From Mesorhizobium shangrilense (GTDB lineage: Bacteria; Pseudomonadota; Alphaproteobacteria; Rhizobiales; Rhizobiaceae): a stretch of 64,000 bases of DNA. The notes beneath the pieces are model-generated. The model made no database searches. It worked only from the letters and a program-made list of their open reading frames with translations, and was not told the DNA's origin. Positions 8,724-17,967 of the stretch are shown here, in pieces. The stretch covers positions 1 through 64,000 of the forward strand of contig NZ_JAQGPN010000003.1 in the NCBI RefSeq assembly GCF_028826155.1. Direction: 5' to 3'. The first letter of the stretch is position 1. Every line of letters begins with the position of its first letter. The translations under genes were made by a program, and so were the position numbers.

Positions 8724-9782
8724 ATGGAGCCGGTTCCATTTCTACTGGTCGACGACCTGGAGGAAAACCTCTTGTCGCTGGAGGCGTTGCTGCGGCGGGA
8801 CGACATTCGCCTCCTGAAGGCGCGGTCGGGCGACGAGGCGCTCGAGCTTCTGCTCCAGCACGACGTGGCGCTGGCGCTCGTCGACGTGCAGATGCCGGGC
8901 CTCAACGGGTTCGAGCTGGCGGAGCTGATGCGCGGCAATGAGCGCACCCGCCGCGTGCCGATCATCTTCGTGACGGCCGGCACCGGCGACAGCCAGCGCC
9001 GGTTCCGCGGCTATGAGGCCGGCGCGGTCGACTTCATCCAGAAGCCGATCGAGCCGGACATCCTGCGCAGCAAGGTCGACGTCTTCTTCGAGCTCTATCG
9101 ACAGCGGCAGCAACTGGCGGCGCAGCGGGACGAACTGGCGGCCCAGGCCGAGGCGCTCAAGGAGGCGGCGCGGCACAAGGACATCCTGCTGCAGGAGATC
9201 AACCATCGGATCAAGAACCTCTTCAGCCTGGTGGCCGGCCTGATCTCGCTCAGCGCTCGCCCCGCCACCAGCGTGGCCGAACTCGAAGCCGATCTGAGGG
9301 CGCGCATGCACGCCCTGGCGCGGGCGCATGAACTCACCTTGCCCGAGCTCGTCAGGGAGACCGAACCAAGCGTGGCCGGAACGACGGTGGTTGCCCTGCT
9401 GAAGGCAATCGTGGCGCCTCACGAACACGAACAGGGCGCACGCATCGCCATCACCGGCGCTGACGCGCCGCTTGCCGGAAATTCGCTGACATCGCTGGCG
9501 CTCCTCCTGCACGAACTCACGACGAACGCCGTGAAATATGGCGCCCTTTCCTCGCCGACGGGAGAATTGAGCGTCGGGATCTCGGCGGTCGACCAAATGC
9601 TTCACCTGTCATGGGATGAGCGCGGTGGGCCCACCACTGCCCCGACGTCCTGCCGCGAAGGTTTTGGGACCACGCTCGAAAAAGCGGCGCTGAAGGGGCT
9701 GGATGGGACGATAGCGAAGGATTGGCGGTGCGACGGGCTCTCCCTGACGCTCACGGTTCCGCTGGCAAACCTAGTGCGATGA
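8724..9782 (+). CDS. response regulator fused to HWE-family histidine kinase
   Basis: A soluble 352-residue protein. Residues 1-125 are a receiver with acceptor Asp54 (ALVDVQMPGLNG) and the conserved Lys in FIQKPIE. A coiled-coil linker (about 125-152) leads to a HWE/HisKA_2-type kinase core with His161 in LLQEINHRIKNLFSL, the N-box LLLHELTTNAVKYGAL and the late motif LSWDERGGP then GFGTTL, typical of the HWE group. Such kinases are common in Rhizobiales and often feed the PhyR/EcfG stress pathway. It follows the CheB-like gene by seven bases and closes the signalling operon. Perfect EcfG-type promoter bases occur at 19530-19554, which fits a stress role but does not prove it. Confidence 0.88.
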   Translation: MEPVPFLLVDDLEENLLSLEALLRRDDIRLLKARSGDEALELLLQHDVALALVDVQMPGLNGFELAELMRGNERTRRVPIIFVTAGTGDSQRRFRGYEAGAVDFIQKPIEPDILRSKVDVFFELYRQRQQLAAQRDELAAQAEALKEAARHKDILLQEINHRIKNLFSLVAGLISLSARPATSVAELEADLRARMHALARAHELTLPELVRETEPSVAGTTVVALLKAIVAPHEHEQGARIAITGADAPLAGNSLTSLALLLHELTTNAVKYGALSSPTGELSVGISAVDQMLHLSWDERGGPTTAPTSCREGFGTTLEKAALKGLDGTIAKDWRCDGLSLTLTVPLANLVR

Positions 9783-9847
9783 ACCCGCGTGCGCTTGGCG
9801 GGACGTACGCCCCGTGACAATTGCCATGCGGGGCAGGGCATGCCTGG

Positions 9848-10351
9848 TCATGGGTGTTCTGGCTTGAACATCCGCATCAGGACGTCCGATCGCCGGACGA
9901 AATGCTGGACCAGGGCGCCGGCGATGTGAACGGCGATCGCGGCCAGCAGGACCGTCTGCAGCAACTCGTGCGCGACACCTGACGCTTCCACGCCAAGAAT
10001 CCAGGCGACAGCTCCGGTCACCGGCAGCGCCAGCAGAAGCAGGTAGATCAATCCATGCACAGCTTCCGAGAGGAACTGCAGCAATCGCGGCTCATCGGCT
10101 GGCGGTGAGGGCGCTCCGCGCGTCACCCGAAGATAGATGCGCGCCAGCATGAGCAGCAGTACGAGCGAGCCTGCCGCAATGTGCATGTAGGTCAACGCCA
10201 GGTGATCGGCGGGGGGCGGCTCGGCCCGCAGCCACGCGCGCCAGGACGCTTCGATGGCGTCATGCGCCAGGAACTGGAAGGCGACCAGGACGACCACGAT
10301 CCAGTGCAGCGCTACCTGGGCGCGGGAGTAGCCGGCGACCCTCCTAGCCAT
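9848..10351 (-). CDS. cytochrome b561 family protein
   Basis: A 167-residue integral membrane protein with four predicted helices and the four histidines expected to ligate two b-type haems: HWIVVVLVAFQFL near the N-terminus, TYMHIAAGSLVLLL, EAVHGLIYLLLLALP and AAIAVHIAGALVQH. Bacterial b561 proteins shuttle electrons between quinol and periplasmic acceptors, or scavenge superoxide. It is convergent with the HWE kinase gene and divergent from the dehydrogenase-oxidase operon, with about 200 bases between the two starts, so it may serve the same periplasmic electron pool. Confidence 0.9.
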   Translation of the reverse strand: MARRVAGYSRAQVALHWIVVVLVAFQFLAHDAIEASWRAWLRAEPPPADHLALTYMHIAAGSLVLLLMLARIYLRVTRGAPSPPADEPRLLQFLSEAVHGLIYLLLLALPVTGAVAWILGVEASGVAHELLQTVLLAAIAVHIAGALVQHFVRRSDVLMRMFKPEHP

Positions 10352-10498
10352 TGCTCGCCGCTCCGGCGCGTCTCTCGGTCATGTGAGCAAACCCTCTTCT
10401 CCTCGTCACGATCGCCGCGGATGCGGGGCAATGGTCCTATCCAGCACGTCTCCGGCGGCCCGCCCGTATTGATAATTCAAACGATTGCCATTCGTTCC

Positions 10499-10523
10499 GG
10501 AACCTTGTCGCCGCCGCGCAGTT
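10499..10523 (+). promoter_or_regulatory. possible EcfG-type promoter of the dehydrogenase-oxidase operon
   Basis: GGAAC at 10499-10503, 16 bases, then AGTT at 10520-10523. This matches the known alphaproteobacterial EcfG consensus GGAAC-N16/17-CGTT except for one base in the -10 element. It lies 29 bases before the TTG start of the first gene and before its GAGGGGAT ribosome-binding site. The single mismatch keeps confidence low. Confidence 0.35.
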
Positions 10524-10551
10524 ACCGTCACTCGAAGGCAGCGAGGGGATT

Positions 10552-11286
10552 TTGACGGTTTCGCGGATTTCAAGACGGCGGATGCTTTTGGCGACGGTGC
10601 TGGGCAGCGCGCCACTCTTCGTCCCGAGCGCTCTTTCAAGGACGCTTTCGGGCTCCATTCCATGGATTTCCGGCACATCGCCCGCCCCCCGGGGGTTTGA
10701 TGCGGCGCGCTTCTTCACGGCGGCAGAACGACGATGCGTCGACGCCCTCGTTTCCAGGCTGATCCCGACAGATGAGCTCGGTCCCGGCGCGCGAGAGGCC
10801 GGCGTGGTGGACTTCATCGACAACCAGCTCGCCGGTTCGTTCGGACGCGGCGAGCGCTGGTACATGAAGGGTCCGTTCGCCGATGGGCTCGAGACACAGG
10901 GCTATCAAAGCGAGCATGCTCCCGCCGCGCTTTATCGCGCCGGCATCGCCGCGCTCGACAACCATTGCCGGCAGCGCTTTGCAGGCCGCGTGTTCGCGGA
11001 GCTTGGCGAGGAAGACCAGGACGCACTGCTGAAACAGATCGAGGACGAGGGACTCGAGTTTGAGGACGTGTCCGCGACGGCCTTTTTCGGAATGCTGCAG
11101 GACAACGCGATCGAGGGCTTCTTCTCCGATCCGATCTACGGCGGCAACCGCGACATGGTCGGCTGGAAGCTGGTCGGGTTTCCGGGCGCCCGCTACGACT
11201 ACCGGGATTACCTCGATCACAACGGCGCTCGGATTTCGATCGAGCCGGTAGGCCTTTCCGGCCGGCCGGCATGGAGCGCCGAGTGA
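10552..11286 (+). CDS. gluconate 2-dehydrogenase subunit 3 family protein (small subunit)
   Basis: A 244-residue exported small subunit of a membrane-associated FAD dehydrogenase of the gluconate/glucose dehydrogenase type. The N-terminus SRISRRRMLLATVLGS is a twin-arginine signal, expected because this subunit carries its folded FAD partner through Tat. Family features follow: RCVDALVSRLIPTDELGPGA, VDFIDNQLAGSFG and the C-terminal GFFSDPIYGGNRDMVGWKLVGFPG. The start is TTG 10552 behind GAGGGGAT. The large GMC subunit follows 39 bases downstream and the cytochrome c after that, giving the standard three-subunit order. Confidence 0.9.
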   Translation: MTVSRISRRRMLLATVLGSAPLFVPSALSRTLSGSIPWISGTSPAPRGFDAARFFTAAERRCVDALVSRLIPTDELGPGAREAGVVDFIDNQLAGSFGRGERWYMKGPFADGLETQGYQSEHAPAALYRAGIAALDNHCRQRFAGRVFAELGEEDQDALLKQIEDEGLEFEDVSATAFFGMLQDNAIEGFFSDPIYGGNRDMVGWKLVGFPGARYDYRDYLDHNGARISIEPVGLSGRPAWSAE

Positions 11287-11325
11287 ACGCATCCCGGCAA
11301 TTGAAGGCAGGCAAGGAGAAACAGG

Positions 11326-13086
11326 ATGGTGCGGAAGCTCCCGCCGGTTGACGTGGTGCTTGTCGGATTCGGCTGGACGGGCGCTATCCTAGCGCAGGAA
11401 CTGACGGAAGACGGGCTGGACGTGCTCGCCATCGAGCGTGGGGGATGGCGCGACACGCCGAGCCATTTCCCCACCACGGTCGCACAGGACGAATTGCGTT
11501 GGTACTGGCGCAAGGAGATGTTCCAGTCCGCCGCGCGCGATACGCTGACATTCCGCAACAACGGGAGCCAGACCGCGCTGCCCATGCGGCGCTGGGGATC
11601 GTTCCTCCCGGGCGAAGGCGTCGGCGGGGGCGGCGTGCACTGGAATGGACAGACCTGGCGCTTCCTGCCCTCGGATTTTTTGGCCGCCAGCCACAACATC
11701 GGACGCTACGGGCCGATGCCTGAGGGTCTCACCGTGCAGGACTACGGCGTCACCTATGGCGAACTCGAGCCGCACTACGATCGTTTCGAGAAGCTGTGCG
11801 GCATCGGCGGCAAGGCCGGCAATCTGAACGGCGAGATTCACGAAGGCGGCAACCCCTTCGAAGGGCCGCGCAGCGCCGAATATCCGAGCCCGCCGATGCA
11901 CATGACCTTCGCGCAGCATCGCTTCGAGGCTGCCGCAAAGGAACTTGGGCTGAAGCCGTTTCCCGGCCCCTCCGCCAATATGAGCCAGCCCTATGTCAAT
12001 CCGCTCGGCTGCCAGCTCGCGCCCTGCACCTACTGCGGGTTCTGCGAGAAGTACGGCTGCGGCAACTATTCCAAGGCCAGCCCCCAGACGACCATCCTGC
12101 CGGTGCTGATGAGCAAACCGAACTTCAGCCTGAAGGTCCACAACGAGGTGTTGCGGATCAAGCTCGACAGCACGGGAAGCCGCGCCACCGGCGTCATCCA
12201 TGTCGACCAGAACGGCGAGGAATACGAGCAGCCGGCCGACCTCGTCATCCTGTGCGCCTATCAGCTCTCCAACACGCGGCTGATGATGCTCTCCGGCATC
12301 GGCGAGATCTACAACCCCGCGACCGGCGAGGGGCTGGTCGGCAAGAACTATTGCTACCAGGTGATGTCGGGCGCCGATGTCTTCTTCGATGACAAGTACA
12401 CCAACGAGTTCGTCGGCGCCGGGGCGCTCGGCATGTGCGTCGACGACTACAACGGCGACAATTTCGACCATTCCGGACTGGATTTCATCGGCGGCGGCTA
12501 CATCTCGTGCTGGACCACCCACAACCGTCCCATCGAACGGCAGCGTACGCCCGAGGGCACGCCGACCTGGGGTTCGGCCTGGAAGAAGGCGGTGGCGGAG
12601 AATTATCTGAAGTCGACCAATGTTGGCGCTCACGGCGCTTCGATGGCCCATGCCGGCAATCACCTCGACCTCGACCCGACCTACACCGACGTCTATGGCC
12701 GCCCGCTGATGCGGATGACATTCGACTTCACCCCCAACGACAGGGCGATGTCGGCCTTCCTGACGGAACGCGTCCGCGAGATCGCCGAGCGCATGGGCGG
12801 CCGGGAGATCAAGCTCAGTCCGCGCGAGGGTCCATATGACTCCATGCCCTACCAGACGACGCACAACACCGGCGGCACGATCATGGGCACGAATCCGTCG
12901 AACAGCGTCGTCAACCGCTACCTGCAGAGCTGGGACGTATCGAACCTGTTCGTGATGGGCGCCGGCGTGTTTCCGCAGAACGCCGGCTACAATCCGACCG
13001 GTACCGTGGCGGCGCTCGCCTACTGGGCGGCCGACGCCATCCGCGCGCAATATTTCAAGAGCCCCGGCGCGTTGGTGCAGGCATGA
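11326..13086 (+). CDS. GMC family oxidoreductase, FAD subunit of periplasmic dehydrogenase
   Basis: A 586-residue FAD-dependent alcohol/sugar/sugar-acid dehydrogenase large subunit. The N-terminal dinucleotide fold is VVLVGFGWTGAILAQEL. The C-terminal catalytic region has HNTGGTIMGTNPSNSVV and the closing FVMGAGVFPQNAGYNPTGT. A cysteine cluster in the middle (CQLAPCTYCGFCEKYGC, about residues 228-245) resembles the region that holds an Fe-S cluster in bacterial FAD glucose dehydrogenase; this is from family knowledge. It has no signal peptide of its own, in keeping with export by the TAT small subunit. The substrate (gluconate, 2-ketogluconate, sorbitol or another) cannot be told. It overlaps the cytochrome gene by four bases. 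Confidence 0.92.
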   Translation: MVRKLPPVDVVLVGFGWTGAILAQELTEDGLDVLAIERGGWRDTPSHFPTTVAQDELRWYWRKEMFQSAARDTLTFRNNGSQTALPMRRWGSFLPGEGVGGGGVHWNGQTWRFLPSDFLAASHNIGRYGPMPEGLTVQDYGVTYGELEPHYDRFEKLCGIGGKAGNLNGEIHEGGNPFEGPRSAEYPSPPMHMTFAQHRFEAAAKELGLKPFPGPSANMSQPYVNPLGCQLAPCTYCGFCEKYGCGNYSKASPQTTILPVLMSKPNFSLKVHNEVLRIKLDSTGSRATGVIHVDQNGEEYEQPADLVILCAYQLSNTRLMMLSGIGEIYNPATGEGLVGKNYCYQVMSGADVFFDDKYTNEFVGAGALGMCVDDYNGDNFDHSGLDFIGGGYISCWTTHNRPIERQRTPEGTPTWGSAWKKAVAENYLKSTNVGAHGASMAHAGNHLDLDPTYTDVYGRPLMRMTFDFTPNDRAMSAFLTERVREIAERMGGREIKLSPREGPYDSMPYQTTHNTGGTIMGTNPSNSVVNRYLQSWDVSNLFVMGAGVFPQNAGYNPTGTVAALAYWAADAIRAQYFKSPGALVQA

Positions 13087-14324
13087 GGAAAGGGCTTCTC
13101 GTCGCAACCGCGCTTGCAACGACTCTCCTGGCTGGGGTCGTCCCTGTCACCGCGCAGGATACCGACTACGCGCAGGTGGAGCGCGGGCGCTACGCGCTGA
13201 TCACCGGCAACTGCCAGGGCTGCCATACGGCGCCGGGCGAAGAGCCGTTCGCAGGAGGGCGCGGCCTGGAAACGCCATTCGGCACCATCTACACGCCCAA
13301 CATCACCTTCGACCCGGAGACGGGGCTGGGCCGCTGGTCGCGTGACGATTTCCGGCGCGCCATGCATGAGGGCATCGCCCCCGACGGGTCGCGACTCTAC
13401 CCGGCATTCCCCTACACGCATTTCTCCAGGATGCCCCGCGAGGAGGTTGACGCGCTCTACGACTATTTGTCGACGCTGCCTCGGGTGAAGAAGGAGAAGC
13501 CGGAGAACGGGCTGCCGTGGCCGCTCTCCTGGCGCGTGTCGCTGGCCGGCTGGCGATGGCTGTTCTTCGAGCCCGAGCCGTTTCGGCCCGACCCGGAGAA
13601 ATCGCAGCAGTGGAACCGCGGCGCCTATCTGGTTGAGGGGCCGGGCCATTGCGCGGGCTGCCACACCGAGAAGAACCTGGCCGGCGCCGACAAGAAGGAC
13701 CGCCATCTGATGGGCGGGCAGCTCGAGAACTGGTCGGCGCCCGACATCCGCGGCGGGCCGAATGGCGGGCTGGAGGACTGGAGCGAGGACGACATCGTCG
13801 ACTTCCTCAGGAACGGGCGCAATGTTCACACGGCCGCCTTTTCCATCATGTCGGAGGTGATCGAGTATTCGACGCAGCACATGGTCGAGGAAGATGTGCG
13901 GGCGATCGCCGTCTACCTCAAGGATCTGGAGGGGGAGGAACGACCCTCGCCTTCCGAACCGGACAGCGCGACGATGGAGGCGGGCGCGGCGATCTATTTC
14001 GACAATTGCAGCGCCTGCCACGTCTCTGGCGGGCAGGGGGTGCCGCGCTTCTTCGCCCCTCTGGCCGGTTCGGGCAAGGTGAACAATCAAGACGCCACGA
14101 CGGTTGTCCGCGTCATCCTCGAGGGCGCGCGCGCCGTGCCGACCAAGGCGCATCCGACGCCGCTCACCATGCCCGCCTTCGACTGGAAGCTGACCGACGA
14201 GCAGGTCGCGGCGGTCGCCACCTATGTTCGGTCGAGCTGGGGCAACCGAGGCGGCGCGGTTTCGCCTGCCGACGTCGCCGCTCTCAGGGAGCGGCTTGCC
14301 GACAGCATGGGGCCGGATCGATAG
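13083..14324 (+). CDS. triheme cytochrome c subunit of the GMC dehydrogenase
   Basis: A 413-residue periplasmic cytochrome with a cleavable signal peptide (about 1-24, ending VPVTAQ) and three haem c motifs: CQGCH (44-48), CAGCH (about residue 196) and CSACH (about residue 313). Distal Met ligands are plausible, for example in LTMPAFDWKL. This is the standard electron-accepting subunit of FAD gluconate/glucose-type dehydrogenases. The start overlaps the GMC gene (ATGA). It is followed after 89 bases by a caa3-type oxidase operon on the same strand, which suggests that its electrons go to that oxidase. Confidence 0.92.
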   Translation: MRKGLLVATALATTLLAGVVPVTAQDTDYAQVERGRYALITGNCQGCHTAPGEEPFAGGRGLETPFGTIYTPNITFDPETGLGRWSRDDFRRAMHEGIAPDGSRLYPAFPYTHFSRMPREEVDALYDYLSTLPRVKKEKPENGLPWPLSWRVSLAGWRWLFFEPEPFRPDPEKSQQWNRGAYLVEGPGHCAGCHTEKNLAGADKKDRHLMGGQLENWSAPDIRGGPNGGLEDWSEDDIVDFLRNGRNVHTAAFSIMSEVIEYSTQHMVEEDVRAIAVYLKDLEGEERPSPSEPDSATMEAGAAIYFDNCSACHVSGGQGVPRFFAPLAGSGKVNNQDATTVVRVILEGARAVPTKAHPTPLTMPAFDWKLTDEQVAAVATYVRSSWGNRGGAVSPADVAALRERLADSMGPDR

Positions 14325-14413
14325 CGCGCGAGGGAGGAAGGATAGCCGACTTGGCCAGACGAACGCGGCGTCCGGGCCGCTCCGGCAGGAAGGCACCTGG
14401 AAGGTTCGCAACG

Positions 14414-15463
14414 ATGGAGAGGGCCATCAGCCGCAACGAGTTGCCCGAACGGGTTGAAGGACGACCGGCCGCTTCCTCGCGCGCCGGTCCATGTCGCGCT
14501 GGCGCGCTGCTGGCGGGGTCGCCGCTGCTCGCCTCGTGCAGCGGCGTCCAGTCCGCACTCGACCCGGCCGGCGATGAGGCAAGCCAGGTCGCGACCCTGT
14601 TCTGGACGATGACGATCGGCGGCGCCGTCATCTGGGCGTGTGTCGTCGCGCTGTCGCTCTATGCCGCGCGCTGGAACCGCAGTCCGATCTCGGAGGAGGC
14701 GGCGGGCAGGCTGATCCTGTGGGCCGGCGTGGTGTTCCCGGTCAGCGTGCTCACCGCGCTGCTGGCCTATGCGTTCTGGCTGATGCCGTCGCTGCGGCCC
14801 TTTGCAGGCCACGAGCAGACGGGGCTTCGCGTCGAAGTGGCGGGCAGCCAGTTCTGGTGGCATGTCGTCTACCATCGCCCGGACGGTTCACGCATCGTCT
14901 CGGCAAACGAGGTTCGGCTGCCCGTCGGCCAGCGCGTCGAGTTCTCGCTGGAGAGCCGCGACATGATCCATTCTTTCTGGATCCCGGCGCTCGGCGGCAA
15001 GATGGACCTCATTCCCGGCCGCACCAACCGCCTGTCGCTGCTGGGCACCAAGGCGGGCGTCTATCGCGGCCAGTGCGCCGAATTCTGCGGGACGTCGCAC
15101 GCGCTGATGGCGTTTGCCGCGATCGTCATGGAGCCGCCCGAGTTCGAGGCCTGGCTCGATGCGCGCAGTACGCCCTCGCCCGGGATCGGCGGGCGCGGCC
15201 AGGACATCTTCCTGCGCGAAGGCTGCGGCGACTGCCACCGCGTCGACGGCACGCCGGCGCAGGGCGCTTCCGGACCGGACCTCTCGCATGTCGGCTCGCG
15301 CCTCACCATCGGCGCAGCGCTGATGAAAAACGACCCCGAAGCCCTGGCCCGCTTCGTCGCCCATCCGGGCTCCCTCAAGCCGTTGAGCCAGATGCCGTCC
15401 TACCTCGACCTGTCTGCCGAGGAGCTGGCCGAGATCGCCGCCTGGCTGAAAGGGTTGCAATGA
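14414..15463 (+). CDS. coxB: cytochrome c oxidase subunit II with fused cytochrome c domain (caa3 type)
   Basis: A 349-residue exported oxidase subunit. The N-terminus has a lipobox-like end (PLLASC), then two membrane helices (about 60-85 and 100-125), the cupredoxin domain with the CuA ligands in CAEFCGTSHALM, and a C-terminal cytochrome c domain with one haem motif (CGDCH) and a Met-rich end (LSQMPSYL). I use ATG 14414, preceded by GGAAGG. TTG 14351 is in frame behind GGGAGGAAGG and would add 21 residues, so the start is uncertain. The fused haem domain lets the enzyme take electrons directly from a periplasmic cytochrome such as the one encoded upstream. Its stop overlaps the subunit I gene. 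Confidence 0.93.
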   Translation: MERAISRNELPERVEGRPAASSRAGPCRAGALLAGSPLLASCSGVQSALDPAGDEASQVATLFWTMTIGGAVIWACVVALSLYAARWNRSPISEEAAGRLILWAGVVFPVSVLTALLAYAFWLMPSLRPFAGHEQTGLRVEVAGSQFWWHVVYHRPDGSRIVSANEVRLPVGQRVEFSLESRDMIHSFWIPALGGKMDLIPGRTNRLSLLGTKAGVYRGQCAEFCGTSHALMAFAAIVMEPPEFEAWLDARSTPSPGIGGRGQDIFLREGCGDCHRVDGTPAQGASGPDLSHVGSRLTIGAALMKNDPEALARFVAHPGSLKPLSQMPSYLDLSAEELAEIAAWLKGLQ

Positions 15464-17967
15464 GCGACGCTCCGATATCCCGTCGCAATGGCGCCGAAGA
15501 GGAGGCGCAGCTGCGCGCGGTCTGGGCGGCGCCGAAGGGCTGGCGCTACTGGACTTCGGTCAACAACACCCAGGTCGGCCTCTGGTACGGCTCGGCCGCC
15601 TTCGCCTTCATGCTGTTCGCCGGGCTCCTCGGCCTGCTCATCCGCGCGCAGCTGACCGTCCCGGAGAACGACCTGCTGTCGGCCGAGTTCTACAATCAGG
15701 TCTACACGCTGCACGGCACCGTGATGATGTTCCTGTTCGCCGTGCCGATCTTCGAGGCGGTGGCGATCTTCCTGTTGCCGCCAATGCTGGGGGCCCGCGA
15801 ACTCCCGTTTCCGCGGCTCGGCGCCTTCGGCTTCTGGAGTTTCCTGATCGGCGGCGTCTTCGTCTGCGGGTCGATCTTCTTCGGCGCAGCGCCCAATTCC
15901 GGCTGGTTCATGTACCCGCCTCTCGCAACCAGCGAACAGGCCGGGATCGGCGCCGACATCTGGTTGCTCGGCCTCTCCTTCATCGAAGTGGCGTCGCTCG
16001 CGGCCGCCGTCGAGCTCATCGTCGGCATCATGAAGTGCCGGGCGCCGGGCATGCGGGTCAACCTGATGCCGCTGTTCGCCTGGTACCTCTTGATCGTCGC
16101 GGGGATGATCCTGTTCGCGTTTCCGCCCCTGATCGCGGGCGACCTGCTGTTCGAGATGCAGCGCATGTTCGACTGGCCGTTCTTCGACCCGGCCCGCGGA
16201 GGCGATCCGCTGCTCTGGCAGCACCTGTTCTGGATCTTCGGGCACCCGGAGGTCTACATCATCTTCCTGCCGGCGATCGCGCTGCTGGCGATGATCATCC
16301 CGACCTTCGCCGGGCGTCCCATCGTCGGCTATTCCTGGATCGTGCTCGCCGCCGTCGGCACCGGCTTCCTGTCCTTCGGCCTGTGGGTGCACCACATGTT
16401 CGCGACCGGCCTGCCGCAGATTTCGCTGGCCTTCTTCTCGGCGGCGTCGGAGGCCGTGGCCATCCCGACAGCGGTGCAGATCTTCGTCTTCATCGCCACG
16501 ATGCTCGCCGGCCGGGTGATCTTCTCGACGCCGATGCTGTTCGCGATGGGCGGCATCGCCATCTTCGTCATGGGCGGACTGACCGGCGTGATGGTGGCGC
16601 TGGCTCCCTTCGACTGGCAGGCGCACGACACCTACTTCATCGTGGCGCATCTGCACTACGTCCTGATCGGCGGCATGCTGTTTCCGGTCTTCGCCGGGCT
16701 CTACTACTATTACCCGCTCATCGACGGGAAGCACATGTCGGACCGGGTCGGCCGGTTTGCGTTCTGGTTGATGTTCTGCGGCTTCAACATCGCCTTCTTC
16801 CCGATGCACCTGGCCGGGCTCCGCGGCATGCCGCGGCGCGTCTACACGTATCCGGCCGACATCGGCTGGGACTGGCTGAACCTGATCTCCACCCTGGGCG
16901 CCGTGATCCTCGGCATCGGCATGTTCGCGGTGGTCGTCGACGTCACGCTCAACCGCCGGCGCAAGCGGCGCGGCGAGCAGAACCCGTGGAACGCCGGTAC
17001 GCTGGAATGGATCAACGAGCCGGAGGAGAACTGGGGCGTCCGTTCCATCCCGCGCATCGAGAGCCGCTATCCGCTATGGGACCAGAAGGACCTCGCCCGC
17101 CAGGTCAACGACGGCGAATGGTACCTTCCGGACGCCAGGGAAGGCCGCCGGGAAACGCTGGTGACCTCCGTCCTCGACGCCGAGCCCGAACAGGTCCTGC
17201 GCGTGGGCGGCACTTCCTACGTCACCGTCGTCAGCGCAGCGACGCTGGGAACGGTCTTCATCGCGCTGACCTTCAAATGGTGGATCGTCTCGCTCCTGTC
17301 CGGACTGGCCTTCATCGCGGCGGTGATCTGGTGGCTGTGGACCGGCACGGGTGAAATCCCCGAGAAGGAAGAGAAGGACATCGGTCGCGGCGTCAGCCTG
17401 CCGCTCTACGCCTCCGGCGTGAAGTCGACCGGCTGGTGGGCCATGTTCATCACCATGACCGGCGACGGGACGGCCTTCGCCAGCCTCGTGTTCGGCTATT
17501 TCTTCTTCTGGACCATCCATGAGGATTTCACCGGCGGCACGGCAGGCCCCGGAATGTTCTGGCCGCTCGTGGCGCTGCTGCTGTTCGCAGCCGCGTGGGC
17601 CGCCACGATCGCGGCGCGCGAGATCAACCGACGCGGCGGCATCGCGGCGACGCGCCTCCTCTTGGCGGGCGGGGCCCTGCTTTCGGCATTGGCCTGCGCG
17701 GCTGGGCTCGCGGGACCGTGGACGACCGGCATGGACCCCACCGCCCATGTCTATCCGGCCATCGTGTGGATCCTCGTGCTCTGGACCGCCATCCACGGCA
17801 TCCTGGGCATCCTTATGCAGGCCTATTGCCTTGCCCGCAGCATCGCCGGCCGGCTGACGCCCCGGTACGACATGGAACTTCACAACATCACGCTCTACTG
17901 GCACTTCATGCTGATCACGGCGGTCATCACCTTCTCGGTCGTCGGCCTGTTCCCGGAGGCGATCTGA
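15460..17967 (+). CDS. ctaD: cytochrome c oxidase subunit I-III fusion
   Basis: An 835-residue multi-pass membrane protein that joins the haem-copper catalytic subunit to a subunit III-like domain. Subunit I landmarks: TLHGTVMMFLFAVPIF (haem a ligand His), WIFGHPEVYIIFLP with CuB His and the A1-type Glu, WVHHMFATGLPQ, and HDTYFIVAHLHYVLIGG with the haem a3 ligands. A hydrophilic linker (about 500-600) is followed by a C-terminal region with WWAMFITMTGDGTAFASLV and HNITLYWHFMLITAVI, typical of subunit III. The start overlaps coxB and the stop overlaps the next gene. It reduces O2 to water and pumps protons. Confidence 0.95.
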   Translation: MSDAPISRRNGAEEEAQLRAVWAAPKGWRYWTSVNNTQVGLWYGSAAFAFMLFAGLLGLLIRAQLTVPENDLLSAEFYNQVYTLHGTVMMFLFAVPIFEAVAIFLLPPMLGARELPFPRLGAFGFWSFLIGGVFVCGSIFFGAAPNSGWFMYPPLATSEQAGIGADIWLLGLSFIEVASLAAAVELIVGIMKCRAPGMRVNLMPLFAWYLLIVAGMILFAFPPLIAGDLLFEMQRMFDWPFFDPARGGDPLLWQHLFWIFGHPEVYIIFLPAIALLAMIIPTFAGRPIVGYSWIVLAAVGTGFLSFGLWVHHMFATGLPQISLAFFSAASEAVAIPTAVQIFVFIATMLAGRVIFSTPMLFAMGGIAIFVMGGLTGVMVALAPFDWQAHDTYFIVAHLHYVLIGGMLFPVFAGLYYYYPLIDGKHMSDRVGRFAFWLMFCGFNIAFFPMHLAGLRGMPRRVYTYPADIGWDWLNLISTLGAVILGIGMFAVVVDVTLNRRRKRRGEQNPWNAGTLEWINEPEENWGVRSIPRIESRYPLWDQKDLARQVNDGEWYLPDAREGRRETLVTSVLDAEPEQVLRVGGTSYVTVVSAATLGTVFIALTFKWWIVSLLSGLAFIAAVIWWLWTGTGEIPEKEEKDIGRGVSLPLYASGVKSTGWWAMFITMTGDGTAFASLVFGYFFFWTIHEDFTGGTAGPGMFWPLVALLLFAAAWAATIAAREINRRGGIAATRLLLAGGALLSALACAAGLAGPWTTGMDPTAHVYPAIVWILVLWTAIHGILGILMQAYCLARSIAGRLTPRYDMELHNITLYWHFMLITAVITFSVVGLFPEAI

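Noticed and set aside
8717-8727. AATATATATGG just upstream of the REC-HWE kinase, similar to the ATATATATGA operator
   Set aside because: It lies in a seven-base intergenic gap at the start codon, has no -35 partner and lacks the final A; I treat it as chance.
9783-9847. A terminator hairpin (GCCCCG ... CGGGGC) between the HWE kinase and cytochrome b561 genes
   Set aside because: Arms are only six bases with a 14-base loop; too weak to annotate.
10474-10499. An EcfG promoter for the cytochrome b561 gene on the minus strand
   Set aside because: GGAAC and CGTT are both present but only 10 bases apart, where 16-17 are required.
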